Source: Sphingobium cyanobacteriorum (GTDB lineage Bacteria; Pseudomonadota; Alphaproteobacteria; Sphingomonadales; Sphingomonadaceae). From it: a stretch of DNA of 64,000 nt. Positions 31,212 to 39,993 of the stretch are shown in pieces. The number at the start of each line of letters is the position of its first letter. Position 1 is the first letter of the stretch. The stretch covers positions 620,001 to 684,000 of the forward strand of contig NZ_JAUQOM010000002.1 in NCBI RefSeq assembly GCF_030580935.1. Direction: 5' to 3'. A program made the translations under genes and the position numbers. Under the pieces are notes generated by a model. That model was not told where the DNA came from, made no database searches, and was given only the letters and a program-made list of their open reading frames with translations.

Positions 31212-33656
31212 TCAGGCCACGATCAGGAAATCCGCGCTGGTGAGCGCCAGGCCGGTGGTCAGCCGCGCGAACAGGATCGCCGCACCCGCGCCGTTGCCAT
31301 CCGCGTCATAGAAAAGGCCGCCGGTGGCGCTGTTGTAGAGGATGTGGTCGTCCGCGTCGGCGGCGCTGCCGCTCAGTCGAAATTCGCCGGCGGCGAGCGG
31401 GCCGGTGGCGCTGATCGCCGAAAAGACCGAGCGGCTGAGGCGGATCGTATCGTCGGCCACCGAAAAATCGGTGATGCGGTCGACATTGCCTGTCCCCGGC
31501 GTCGTGTCGAATCCGAAAATGTCGGACCCCGCGCCGCCGGTCAGCCGATCGCTCCCCAGCCCGCCACGCAGCACATTGTTGCCGCTGTTGCCGATCAGGC
31601 TGTTGGGCTGCGTATTGCCGACCGCGTTGATATTGGCGCTGCCGGTCAGCGTCAGGGTTTCGACATAGCGGCCGAGCAGGGTGTAGCTGACCGAGCTGAA
31701 AATAGCGTCGTCGCCCGATCCGCCGGCTTCGACCACGACGTCGCCGGCATTGTCGACATAATAGACATCATTGCCCTTGCCGCCTTCCAGCCGGTCGGCC
31801 CCGGCCGCGCCGTTCAATATGTCGTCAAGTGCGCCACCGATCAGGATATTGTCGAGCGCATTGCCGGTGAAGTCATGCGTGGCATTGCCGCTGGCGGTCA
31901 GATTTTCGACATTGTCGGCCAACATATAGACCGTCAGGGCCGTGCGGACGAGGTCGGTGCCGGCGTTCAGACCTTCCACCACTACATCGCCCGCAATATC
32001 CACGACATAGGTGTCGTTGCCCAGGCCGCCTTCCATCATGTCGCTGCCCGTCGCGCCGTTCAGGACATTATTGCCGGCATTGCCGATCAGCCGATTATCG
32101 AACCCGTTACCGGTCGCGTTGAGATTCGCCGATCCGACCAGTTCGATTTCCTCGACATTGATGCCGCCGAGCGAGAAGCTGATCGTGCTGATAACCCGGT
32201 CCAGTCCGCCGCCGGCCAGCGCTTCGGCTTCGATCCTGTCGCCGGCATTGTCGATATAATAGGTGTCGCCGCCCCATCCACCGCGCAATATGTCCGCGCC
32301 GGTGCCGCCGTCGAGAATGTCATCGCCGTCACCGCCGTTCAGGATATCCGCGCCGCCGTTGCCATACATGCTGTCCGCGCCGATGGTGCCGCCCACGGCA
32401 TCGTCGCCAGCACCGCCGTTGACGGTGATGTTGTAGGTGTACGTCGCGCCCGCAAGGCTGAGCACGTTGCCGGCGTTCGACAGGTTGAAGACCTGCGCGT
32501 TGATCGACGTGCCGTTCATCGACACGCTGCCGCCGGTGGTCAGGGTGAAGGACTGGCCGGAAACGCTGGTCAGCGCGTCGAGCTGGGCAGCGGTCAGCTT
32601 CGTGTCGAAACCGAAATAGGATTGGGTCAGCGACTCGATCCCCGTCAGGGTCACGCCCGAAATATCGCCGTCGCTGTTGAAATTGAGGATCAGGCTGTCC
32701 TGGCCCGCGCCGCCATCATAGACTTCGCCTGTGACAATGTCCGACGCGCGATCGACCAGGATCACATCGTCGCCGTCGCCGCCATAGTGCAGGTCGAGGC
32801 CCGCGCCGCCGCCGCGCAGCGTGTCGTTGCCCGCGCCGGCGTTCAGCGTGTCGTTGCCGTCGCCGCCATCGAGCACATCGTCGCCGCTGCCGCCCGCCAG
32901 TACATCGTCGCCCGCCGTGCCGCTGCGTTCGACCGGGAAGCCGCCGATGCGGAACACGGTGCCACTGGTGTTGACGACGAAGGCTTCGCCGGGGGATTCG
33001 GGGATGAAGGCGATGCCGGACAGGCCACCGATGCCGGCCGGCAGGGTGATGGTGTCGCGGATCGTGCCGTCCACGGCCATCCGCTGCACGCTGTTATGGT
33101 CGCTGCTGACGACCCAGAGCGCGCCGGAAAAGGGATCGACATCCAGGTCGCCATAATTGACGGTGAAGCCGCTGGTGTCGGTAGGGAATTGGTCGATCAC
33201 CGCGCCGGTGGCGGGGTCGATTTCCGCGATCAGATTGTCCAGCCCGGCGGCGGGCACCTTGTCCTGCACCACGAAGAAGGTGCCGGTCACAGGGTTATAG
33301 CTGCCGCCCACGACATGGTCGGAGCCGAAGGCGGTGATCAGCGAGGCGATCACCGCGCCTGTAGCGGGGTTGACCGCGTAGATTTCCACCACGCCGCTTT
33401 CGCCGTTGAACACCAGCATGCTGCCCGCCGGGACCAGCACGCCGTTCATCATGAAAGCGACCGGCACGCCATCCAGATCAAAATCATTGGCGCCACCGCC
33501 GGGCACGGCGTAGCTGCCCAGCGCGGTCCCGCTGCTGCTATAGCGAAAGATGTTGGCGCCGAACGCGCCATAGACCGACAGTTCGCCGGTTACACTGTCA
33601 TAGCCGATGCCCACGGCGCTAATGCCGGCGTTGAATTGAGACATGATCGAGAGCAT
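31212..33656 (-). CDS. Large RTX-type calcium-binding protein
   Basis: 814 residues. AGAGGGG lies upstream of ATG 33656. The N-terminal third, about residues 1-260, has repeats like VGGSYNPVTGTFFVVQD and WVVSSDHNSVQRMAVDGT, suggesting a beta-propeller. From about 264 on, nonapeptide GGxGxDxL repeats (GGSGDDVLDGGDGNDTLNAG) bind calcium, in several blocks to about 730. A C-terminal FGFDTTPGTGNVDRITDFS-type module resembles type I secretion signals. No ABC transporter or adaptor gene is adjacent. Likely secreted to the cell surface or medium; function unknown. Confidence 0.8.
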   Translation of the reverse strand: MLSIMSQFNAGISAVGIGYDSVTGELSVYGAFGANIFRYSSSGTALGSYAVPGGGANDFDLDGVPVAFMMNGVLVPAGSMLVFNGESGVVEIYAVNPATGAVIASLITAFGSDHVVGGSYNPVTGTFFVVQDKVPAAGLDNLIAEIDPATGAVIDQFPTDTSGFTVNYGDLDVDPFSGALWVVSSDHNSVQRMAVDGTIRDTITLPAGIGGLSGIAFIPESPGEAFVVNTSGTVFRIGGFPVERSGTAGDDVLAGGSGDDVLDGGDGNDTLNAGAGNDTLRGGGAGLDLHYGGDGDDVILVDRASDIVTGEVYDGGAGQDSLILNFNSDGDISGVTLTGIESLTQSYFGFDTKLTAAQLDALTSVSGQSFTLTTGGSVSMNGTSINAQVFNLSNAGNVLSLAGATYTYNITVNGGAGDDAVGGTIGADSMYGNGGADILNGGDGDDILDGGTGADILRGGWGGDTYYIDNAGDRIEAEALAGGGLDRVISTISFSLGGINVEEIELVGSANLNATGNGFDNRLIGNAGNNVLNGATGSDMMEGGLGNDTYVVDIAGDVVVEGLNAGTDLVRTALTVYMLADNVENLTASGNATHDFTGNALDNILIGGALDDILNGAAGADRLEGGKGNDVYYVDNAGDVVVEAGGSGDDAIFSSVSYTLLGRYVETLTLTGSANINAVGNTQPNSLIGNSGNNVLRGGLGSDRLTGGAGSDIFGFDTTPGTGNVDRITDFSVADDTIRLSRSVFSAISATGPLAAGEFRLSGSAADADDHILYNSATGGLFYDADGNGAGAAILFARLTTGLALTSADFLIVA

Positions 33657-33895
33657 GATGGTGGTCCCCTCTTGCCGATTCCATGGTCCTGAAGCCGGGC
33701 GGAGGATAGGATAATCGGGCCGAACCGGCCAGCCTGTTCAGTCCTTTTTCATGACGAATAGTGTAGCATCGCAAGTAACGGACAAATTTGACTTTTCCCG
33801 CTTATGGTGCGGGCGCGGATATTTTGGACCGGGGCGCGGGGGGCGGCCGGTACGCCGCCATTGCGAAACCGGCGGCACGCGCTATCTCTGCCCCC

Positions 33896-35809
33896 ATGTC
33901 CGGCCCCCAATCCCCCGACCGTTTCAACGAAGACAAGGCGAGCTTCACCGTTACCGGAAGCCAGCCGGATATCGACATGGGGGTGGAGGCGATCCGCACC
34001 ACGCTCAGGACACTGCCGATCCGGCCCGGCGTCTATCGGATGCACGATGCGCGCGGCGATGTGCTCTATGTGGGCAAGGCGCGGGCACTGAAAAACCGCG
34101 TCGCCAACTACACCCAGGTCGACCGGCTGCCGCGGCGGCTCCAGCGCATGGTCGCCCAGACGCGCAGCATGACCATCGTGACCACCAACAGCGAAGCCGA
34201 AGCGCTGCTGCTGGAGGCGCAGCTCATCAAGCGCTATCGCCCGCCTTACAATGTCCTGCTGCGCGACGACAAAAGCTTCCCCTTCATCCTGCTGCGGGAG
34301 GATCATGATTTCCCCCGCGTGCAGAAGCATCGCGGCGCGCGCAAATATAAGGGGCGCTATTATGGTCCCTTCGCCAGCGCCGGATCGGTGACGCGGACGA
34401 TCAACGCGTTGCAGAAACTGTTCCTGCTGCGAAGCTGTACCGACAGTTTCTTCGCCAACCGCTCACGGCCCTGCCTGCTCTATCAGATCAAGCGCTGTTC
34501 GGCGCCCTGTGTCGACCGGATCGACGCGGCGGGCTATGCCGAACTGGTGCAGGACGCGCAGGATTTCCTGGGCGGCAAGTCGACCGCCGTGCAGAAGAAG
34601 CTGGGCGCGGCGATGCAGGCGGCGTCCGACGCCATGGATTTCGAACAGGCGGCGGTGATCCGCGACCGGCTGAAGGCATTGACCTTCATTCAGGGGTCGC
34701 AGGCGATCAATGCCGAAGGGCTGGGCGACGCGGACATTTTCGCACTGGCAGAAAAGGGCGGGGCGATGTGCATCCAGGCCTTCTTCATTCGCGGCGGCCA
34801 GAATTGGGGGCATCGCAGCTTCTTCCCGGTCCACACCAACGATGTGGCGACCGACGAGGTGCTGGAAAGTTTCATGGCGCAATTTTACGAGGAAGTGCCG
34901 CCCCCGCGCCTGATCCTGACCGATCGCCAGCCCGCCGAATGCGAACTGATGGCGCTGGCGCTGGCCGAGCGGGCGGGCGGCAAGGTGCGGATCGAGGTGC
35001 CCCAGCGCGGCGAGCGCACCCGCCTGATCAAGCAGGCGCAGCGCAACGCGGTGGAGGCGCTCGACCGGCGGCTGGCGGAAACCACCAGCCAGGGCCGGAT
35101 CATGGAGGACATGGTCGAGGCGTTCGGGCTGGACGGCGTGCCCGACCGGATCGAAATCTACGACAACAGCCATATCCAGGGCGCGCACGCACTGGGCGCG
35201 ATGGTGGTCGCGGGGCCGGAGGGCTTCCGCAAATCGGCCTATCGCAAGTTCAACATGAAAGACCCCGCCATCTCGAACGACGATTTCGCCATGATGCGCG
35301 AAATGTTCGAACGGCGCTTTGGCCGTGCCCAAAAGGAAGACCCGGATCGCGACAGCGGCGAATGGCCCGACCTGGTGCTGATCGACGGCGGCAAGGGCCA
35401 GCTATCGGCCGCCCGCACGATGCTGGAGGAAATGGGGATCGAGGATGTGTGCATGATCGGCGTCGCCAAGGGGCCGCATCATGGCCGCGAGGGGCGGGAG
35501 GTTTTCCACCTGATGGACGGCCGGGAAATCAGCTTTCCGCTCAATCATCCGGTGCTGTTCTACCTCCAGCGCCTGCGCGACGAGGCGCACCGATTCGCCA
35601 TCGGCGCGCACCGGGCGAAGCGCAGCAAGGCGATCACCGTCAGTTCGCTCGATGAAGTCCCCGGCATCGGCCCCGCGCGGAAAAAGGCGCTGCTCATGCA
35701 CTTCGGCACGGCGCGGGCGGTGCGCGACGCCGCGCTGGAAGACCTGCAACGCGCGCCCGGCGTGTCGAAGGCGGTGGCGCAGCAGGTCTATGATTATTTC
35801 CATGGCTGA
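33896..35809 (+). CDS. uvrC: UvrABC system protein C
   Basis: 637 residues from ATG 33896; the longer frame upstream has no family character. The GIY-YIG nuclease domain (GVYRMHDARGDVLYVGKARA) makes the 3' incision. The four-cysteine region LLYQIKRCSAPC and the UVR motif FEQAAVIRDRLKAL that contacts UvrB follow. The RNase H-like C-terminal nuclease (RIEIYDNSHIQGAHALGAMV) makes the 5' incision, and two helix-hairpin-helix motifs end the protein. It acts in nucleotide excision repair. No uvrA or uvrB nearby. Confidence 0.95.
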   Translation: MSGPQSPDRFNEDKASFTVTGSQPDIDMGVEAIRTTLRTLPIRPGVYRMHDARGDVLYVGKARALKNRVANYTQVDRLPRRLQRMVAQTRSMTIVTTNSEAEALLLEAQLIKRYRPPYNVLLRDDKSFPFILLREDHDFPRVQKHRGARKYKGRYYGPFASAGSVTRTINALQKLFLLRSCTDSFFANRSRPCLLYQIKRCSAPCVDRIDAAGYAELVQDAQDFLGGKSTAVQKKLGAAMQAASDAMDFEQAAVIRDRLKALTFIQGSQAINAEGLGDADIFALAEKGGAMCIQAFFIRGGQNWGHRSFFPVHTNDVATDEVLESFMAQFYEEVPPPRLILTDRQPAECELMALALAERAGGKVRIEVPQRGERTRLIKQAQRNAVEALDRRLAETTSQGRIMEDMVEAFGLDGVPDRIEIYDNSHIQGAHALGAMVVAGPEGFRKSAYRKFNMKDPAISNDDFAMMREMFERRFGRAQKEDPDRDSGEWPDLVLIDGGKGQLSAARTMLEEMGIEDVCMIGVAKGPHHGREGREVFHLMDGREISFPLNHPVLFYLQRLRDEAHRFAIGAHRAKRSKAITVSSLDEVPGIGPARKKALLMHFGTARAVRDAALEDLQRAPGVSKAVAQQVYDYFHG

Positions 35810-36087
35810 CGCGGCCTTGCCGGCAACGCATGCGGAGGGGACATGCCTGTCTTTTCTGTCCCATCGCCTGATGGATGGGGCGCGCCTGCTTCCCGGTTGC
35901 CATTGCCCCGGAAAGCCCGATGACGGTGTGAACTTCGACCTGTCGCGTCCGACAGGCGCGCCATGGTCGCGCCGATCTGCTGCGGCAGGCCTGTTTCTCC
36001 CTTTCCAGGCCAATCCTTTGCTTGCGCCTGCGTCCACGCCGCCTATCTCTGTCGTCTTGTCCGAATCGCATCAATCGAAAGCCTGAT

Positions 36088-37050
36088 ATGACCGCCACCC
36101 ACAGCACCCGCATGTTGATTCTCGGTTCCGGCCCGGCCGGGCTTTCCGCCGCCATCTATGGCGCGCGTGCGGGATTGGCGCCGATCGTGGTGCAGGGCAT
36201 GCAGCCGGGCGGGCAGCTTACCATCACTACCGATGTCGAAAATTACCCCGGCTTCCGCGACGTGATCCAGGGTCCGTGGCTGATGGAGCAGATGCAGGCG
36301 CAGGCCGAGCATGTCGGCGCGCAGATGATGTATGACCAGATCGTCGACATCGACCTGTCCGAACGGCCCTTCAGGCTGACGGGGGACAGCGGCACCCTCT
36401 ATGTCGCCGACACGCTCGTCATCTGCACCGGCGCGCAGGCCAAATGGCTGGGGGTCGAAGGCGAAGAGCATTTGCAGGGCAAGGGCGTCAGCGCCTGCGC
36501 GACCTGCGACGGCTTTTTCTATCGCGGCAAGAAGGTGGTGGTCATCGGCGGCGGCAACACCGCGGTCGAGGAAGCGCTCTACCTTACCAACCACAGCCAT
36601 GACGTGACCCTGATCCACCGCCGCGATTCACTGCGCGCGGAAAAGATCCTGCAACAGCGGCTCCATGCCCATCCCCATATCAAGGTGCTGTGGAACAAGG
36701 CGGTCGATCGCTTCGTCGGCGGCGGCACGCCGGAAGGGCTGGTGGGCGTCGACCTCACCGACACGGTGACGGGCGAAAAGAGCCATGAGCCGACCGATGG
36801 CGGTTTCGTCGCCATTGGCCATCATCCCGCGACCGAATTGTTCACGGGCAAGCTGCCGCTTGATGAAGGCTATATCGTGGTGGAAAAGGGCACGACCCGC
36901 ACGGCAATTCCCGGCGTGTTCGCGGCGGGCGATGTCACCGACAAGATTTATCGTCAGGCCGTGACGGCGGCGGGCATGGGCTGCATGGCCGCGCTCGACG
37001 TGGAGAAATTCCTGGCCGAAGCCGATTTCGAACAGTTGGTGGAGGCGTAA
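36088..37050 (+). CDS. trxB: Thioredoxin-disulfide reductase
   Basis: 320 residues. The FAD-binding LGSGPAGLSAAIYGARAG, the redox motif SACATCDGFF (CxxC, about 136-140), the NADP-binding VVIGGGNTAVEEA and the second FAD motif GVFAAGDVTD are in the canonical order. It reduces thioredoxin with NADPH in the cytoplasm. ATG 36088 gives the normal length; the upstream frame opens earlier without similarity. The 278 bases between uvrC and trxB contain no gene I can support. Confidence 0.95.
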   Translation: MTATHSTRMLILGSGPAGLSAAIYGARAGLAPIVVQGMQPGGQLTITTDVENYPGFRDVIQGPWLMEQMQAQAEHVGAQMMYDQIVDIDLSERPFRLTGDSGTLYVADTLVICTGAQAKWLGVEGEEHLQGKGVSACATCDGFFYRGKKVVVIGGGNTAVEEALYLTNHSHDVTLIHRRDSLRAEKILQQRLHAHPHIKVLWNKAVDRFVGGGTPEGLVGVDLTDTVTGEKSHEPTDGGFVAIGHHPATELFTGKLPLDEGYIVVEKGTTRTAIPGVFAAGDVTDKIYRQAVTAAGMGCMAALDVEKFLAEADFEQLVEA

Positions 37051-37074
37051 GCCTTCCACGGGCGAAGGTCGGCT

Positions 37075-37362
37075 CTAGCCGATCTTCGCCTGGGCGAACG
37101 CCACCAGCGACCCGAAGGTTTCGAACGTGTCGCCGTCGATATCCTCATCGTCGATCAGGATGCCCAGGCGATCTTCCATCTCGGTGAGCAGGCCGGCGAC
37201 CGCCATGGAATCGAGTTCGGGCAGCGCGCCGAACAGCGGCGTGTCCGCGTCGAAAGCATCGACCTGAGCCTGCGGCAGGTTGAGCACATCGCGCAACAAT
37301 GCCCGCATCAGGCTGTCCAGATCGGCGTTCCGGTCGACCGGCTGAGAATTTTGCGCCCGCAT
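37075..37362 (-). CDS. Acyl carrier protein of the XrtA-associated module
   Basis: 95 residues. The phosphopantetheine site is GALPELDSMAVAGLL (Ser52 region), and the acidic four-helix character (VDAFDADTPLF, DDEDIDGDTFETFGSLV) is that of an acyl carrier protein. It differs from the housekeeping ACP by its long N-terminus. It follows a GNAT-like gene by 27 bp on the same strand. The carrier probably holds an intermediate used by the adjacent acyltransferase, ligase or decarboxylase, which is an inference. Confidence 0.85.
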   Translation of the reverse strand: MRAQNSQPVDRNADLDSLMRALLRDVLNLPQAQVDAFDADTPLFGALPELDSMAVAGLLTEMEDRLGILIDDEDIDGDTFETFGSLVAFAQAKIG

Positions 37363-37389
37363 AGTGGCTGTCCCCTAATGCCTCCTGGC

Positions 37390-38430
37390 CTAACCTACAA
37401 GCGCGGAAATGGCGGTGCGCGCCGCCGGCAACCATGCGGAGGCGCAGCGCGGGTTGAAGGCGTCGATCCGCTGGAGGGGGATGCGCCGCTCCATCCAGTC
37501 GGTTTTATAGCCATTATCGCCGGTCCCATAGTCGATCCTGTCGACCCGATCCTGATCAATGGCTTGCGCGAACATGGCGTGGCTCAACAAGGTGCCGGGC
37601 GATCCGTTATCGCAACCACGATCATGGCTGAGCTTGTGGATCAGCGCGACGCCCCCCTCGACGGTCCAGAACTGCGTCGCCACCGGGTGCCCGTCCGCAC
37701 GGGCGAATCCCAGCCGCAACGTCCCCGCCGCGCTCTCCCGCATGGCCAGCTCATGCAGGAAATCCAGTCCCGACGCTGGCTCCGCCTCCTTCCAGCTACG
37801 GGCATGGACCTGAACATAGTCGCGCCACAGATCGTCGGTCAGCCGGTCGCTGATCGACAAGGCGAAGGGGGTGCCGCGCCCCTTGCGCTTCACCAGGTTG
37901 CGCAGCCGGCCGGGGCGCGCCGCCCAATAGTCGGCAAAGCTGCGGCCCTGAACATCCAGCACATGCCGCCCGCCCATGGCCCGCTGCACGGCGAACCATC
38001 CGGCATGGCGCAGCGCGGCCAGCAGCGGCGCGGCCTGCTCCAGGGGATAGAGGTCGATCTGCGCGCAGGTCGTCAGCAGGTGCCGGGCGGCCATGTCCAG
38101 CAGCCGTTGCTGTGCGGCCTCGTCTGGCGTGCCCAGAAAGATCGGCGCCCAGGAAAAACTATACCAGTTGGCCAGCGCGCTCACCCGGCGCGGCGTGGGA
38201 GAAAGAAGAAACAGCCAGACTTCCCGGCTATCTTCCTGTGCGCACAGGATGCGGACGGGCGTATCGGGAAAGCAATGATGGCGCAGCGCGGCGAACCAGT
38301 CGAGCCGGTCGAACAGCGGCGCACAGGCACGATCCAGCCGACCGGCCATTGCCTGTCGCACGCCATCGATGCTGTGATATTCCCTTGGCGCCCGCAACCG
38401 ACTATCTCCGCCTTCGTCGCGGGCAAGCAT
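37390..38430 (-). CDS. GNAT/FemAB-like acyltransferase
   Basis: 346 residues from ATG 38430; other starts are possible because no strong ribosome site is seen. The protein has two acyltransferase-like lobes. The conserved stretch FADYWAARPGRLRNLVKRKG, WKEAEPASGLDFLHELAM and the C-terminal IDYGTGDNGYKTDWMERRIP resemble GNAT proteins encoded next to exosortase A loci, which act on a polysaccharide or ACP-linked substrate. It is divergent from the ligase/decarboxylase pair with only 33 bp between, so the two operons share a promoter region. The acyl acceptor is unknown. Confidence 0.7.
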   Translation of the reverse strand: MLARDEGGDSRLRAPREYHSIDGVRQAMAGRLDRACAPLFDRLDWFAALRHHCFPDTPVRILCAQEDSREVWLFLLSPTPRRVSALANWYSFSWAPIFLGTPDEAAQQRLLDMAARHLLTTCAQIDLYPLEQAAPLLAALRHAGWFAVQRAMGGRHVLDVQGRSFADYWAARPGRLRNLVKRKGRGTPFALSISDRLTDDLWRDYVQVHARSWKEAEPASGLDFLHELAMRESAAGTLRLGFARADGHPVATQFWTVEGGVALIHKLSHDRGCDNGSPGTLLSHAMFAQAIDQDRVDRIDYGTGDNGYKTDWMERRIPLQRIDAFNPRCASAWLPAARTAISALVG

Positions 38431-38463
38431 AGGAGAAGAATCTGCATATGGAGTTAAGCGTCC

Positions 38464-39993
38464 GTGCCCGATTCTGACCCGGTGATCGATGGCGCTTTGC
38501 TGCGACCGATCGACCATCTGCTGTTGCGCGGCGATCCGGCGCGCCTGGCGCTGGATGGTCGTTCGGGCAGCTATGACTATGCCGAACTGGAACAGACGCT
38601 GGGGCGGCTGGCGGGCTGGCTGGCGGGTTTCGGGCTGGCGAAGGGCGCGCGCGTGGCAAGCTGGATCGCCAAGGGGCCGGTCGCCGCGCTGATGCCGCTG
38701 GCCGCGCCGCGCGCGGGCCTTGTCCATGTGCCGGTCAACCCGCTGCTCAAACATGCCCAGGTCGCGCATATATTGGCGGACAGCGGCGCGCACCTGCTGA
38801 TCGGCACGGCGGCGCGGCTCGACAGCCTCCAGCCGGGGGACGTGCCCGCCCATTGCCGATTGCACCGCGAGGAGGACGCCGCCTGCGCGATGAGCGGGGG
38901 GCAGGGAATCGGCCCGTCGACCGCCGCGCCGGATGATCTGGCGGCGATCCTCTACACCAGCGGTTCGACCGGCCGGCCCAAGGGCGTGATGCTGACCCAC
39001 GCCAATCTCTGGCTGGGCGCAGTGGCGGTGGCCGATTATCTCAAGCTGACGGCGGATGATCGCACCGCCTGCGTCCTGCCCTTCAGCTTCGACTATGGGC
39101 AGAACCAGCTATTGTCGACCTGGTATGCCGGGGGGTGTGTCTATCCGCTCGATTATCTCACCCCGCGCGACGTGATGAAGCTGGTCGACCGGCGCGACAT
39201 CACGACGCTGGCCGGGGTGCCGCCGCTCTGGGTGCAACTGACCGAACTGGACTGGCCGGCGCAGGTGGCGGCCAGGCTCAAGCGCCTGACCAACAGCGGC
39301 GGGGCGCTGACCCGGCCATTGGTCGCCAGGCTGCGCGCGCTTTTTCCTGAGGCCGACCTCTATCCCATGTATGGCCTGACCGAAGCGTTCCGTTCCACCT
39401 ATCTGCCGCCCGCGCTGGTGGACAGCCATCCCGATTCGATGGGCCGGGCCATTCCGTTCGCCGAGATATTGGTGGTGCGCCCCGATGGCCGCATCACCGA
39501 TGACGGCGAGCCGGGCGAACTGGTCCATTGCGGCCCGCTGGTGGCGCAGGGCTATTGGCGCGATCCGGCCCGCACCGCCGAACGGTTCAGGCCCGCGCCG
39601 GCGGTGTCGCGCTATGGCGGCATGGCGGTCTGGTCTGGCGACACGGTGCGGCGCGATGCCGACGGCCTGCTCTATTTCGTCGGCCGCGACGACGCGATGA
39701 TCAAGTCCGCCGGCAACCGCATCAGCCCGACCGAGGTGGAGGAGGCCGCGCTCGCCGTGCCCGGTGTCGCCGAAGCGGTGGCGCTGGGCATCAGGGACGA
39801 ACGACTGGGGCAGGCGGTGCGCCTGCTGCTGCGGTCGGCGGACGGGGCGGTCGCGGATGCGGTCGCTGCCCACCTCAAACAGGAATTGCCCAATTTCATG
39901 CAGCCCAGGGACATGATCGTGCTGACCCAGTTTCCCCGCAATCCCAATGGCAAGATCGACCGGGTCGCGCTGGCGAAGGAGCATGGCGCATGA
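38464..39993 (+). CDS. Acyl-CoA ligase (AMP-forming), exosortase A system-associated
   Basis: 509 residues from GTG 38464. The AMP-binding motif AILYTSGSTGRPKGVMLTH, the MYGLTEAFRSTYLPP core, GDTVRRDADGLLYFVGRDD and the C-terminal lysine motif NPNGKIDRVAL are intact. This is the ligase type found only near XrtA loci. It activates a carboxylic acid as adenylate and joins it to CoA or, more plausibly given the neighbouring ACP, a carrier protein. The 4-bp overlap with the next gene implies a shared pathway; the substrate is not known. Confidence 0.85.
   Translation: MPDSDPVIDGALLRPIDHLLLRGDPARLALDGRSGSYDYAELEQTLGRLAGWLAGFGLAKGARVASWIAKGPVAALMPLAAPRAGLVHVPVNPLLKHAQVAHILADSGAHLLIGTAARLDSLQPGDVPAHCRLHREEDAACAMSGGQGIGPSTAAPDDLAAILYTSGSTGRPKGVMLTHANLWLGAVAVADYLKLTADDRTACVLPFSFDYGQNQLLSTWYAGGCVYPLDYLTPRDVMKLVDRRDITTLAGVPPLWVQLTELDWPAQVAARLKRLTNSGGALTRPLVARLRALFPEADLYPMYGLTEAFRSTYLPPALVDSHPDSMGRAIPFAEILVVRPDGRITDDGEPGELVHCGPLVAQGYWRDPARTAERFRPAPAVSRYGGMAVWSGDTVRRDADGLLYFVGRDDAMIKSAGNRISPTEVEEAALAVPGVAEAVALGIRDERLGQAVRLLLRSADGAVADAVAAHLKQELPNFMQPRDMIVLTQFPRNPNGKIDRVALAKEHGA

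Noticed and set aside
30999-33692. Open frame of about 897 codons opposite the large RTX gene
   Set aside because: It is the antisense of calcium-binding repeats, which produces regular but meaningless periodic protein. The minus-strand RTX protein has the repeats and secretion features.
35803-36086. 94-codon frame between uvrC and trxB
   Set aside because: It overlaps the end of uvrC, contains no recognisable motif and has an amino-acid mix typical of chance. I treat the 278-bp gap as non-coding.
38431-39000. Upstream extension of the GNAT-like frame
   Set aside because: It would overlap the divergent ligase and lacks acyltransferase features. A start at 38430 fits the gene arrangement.
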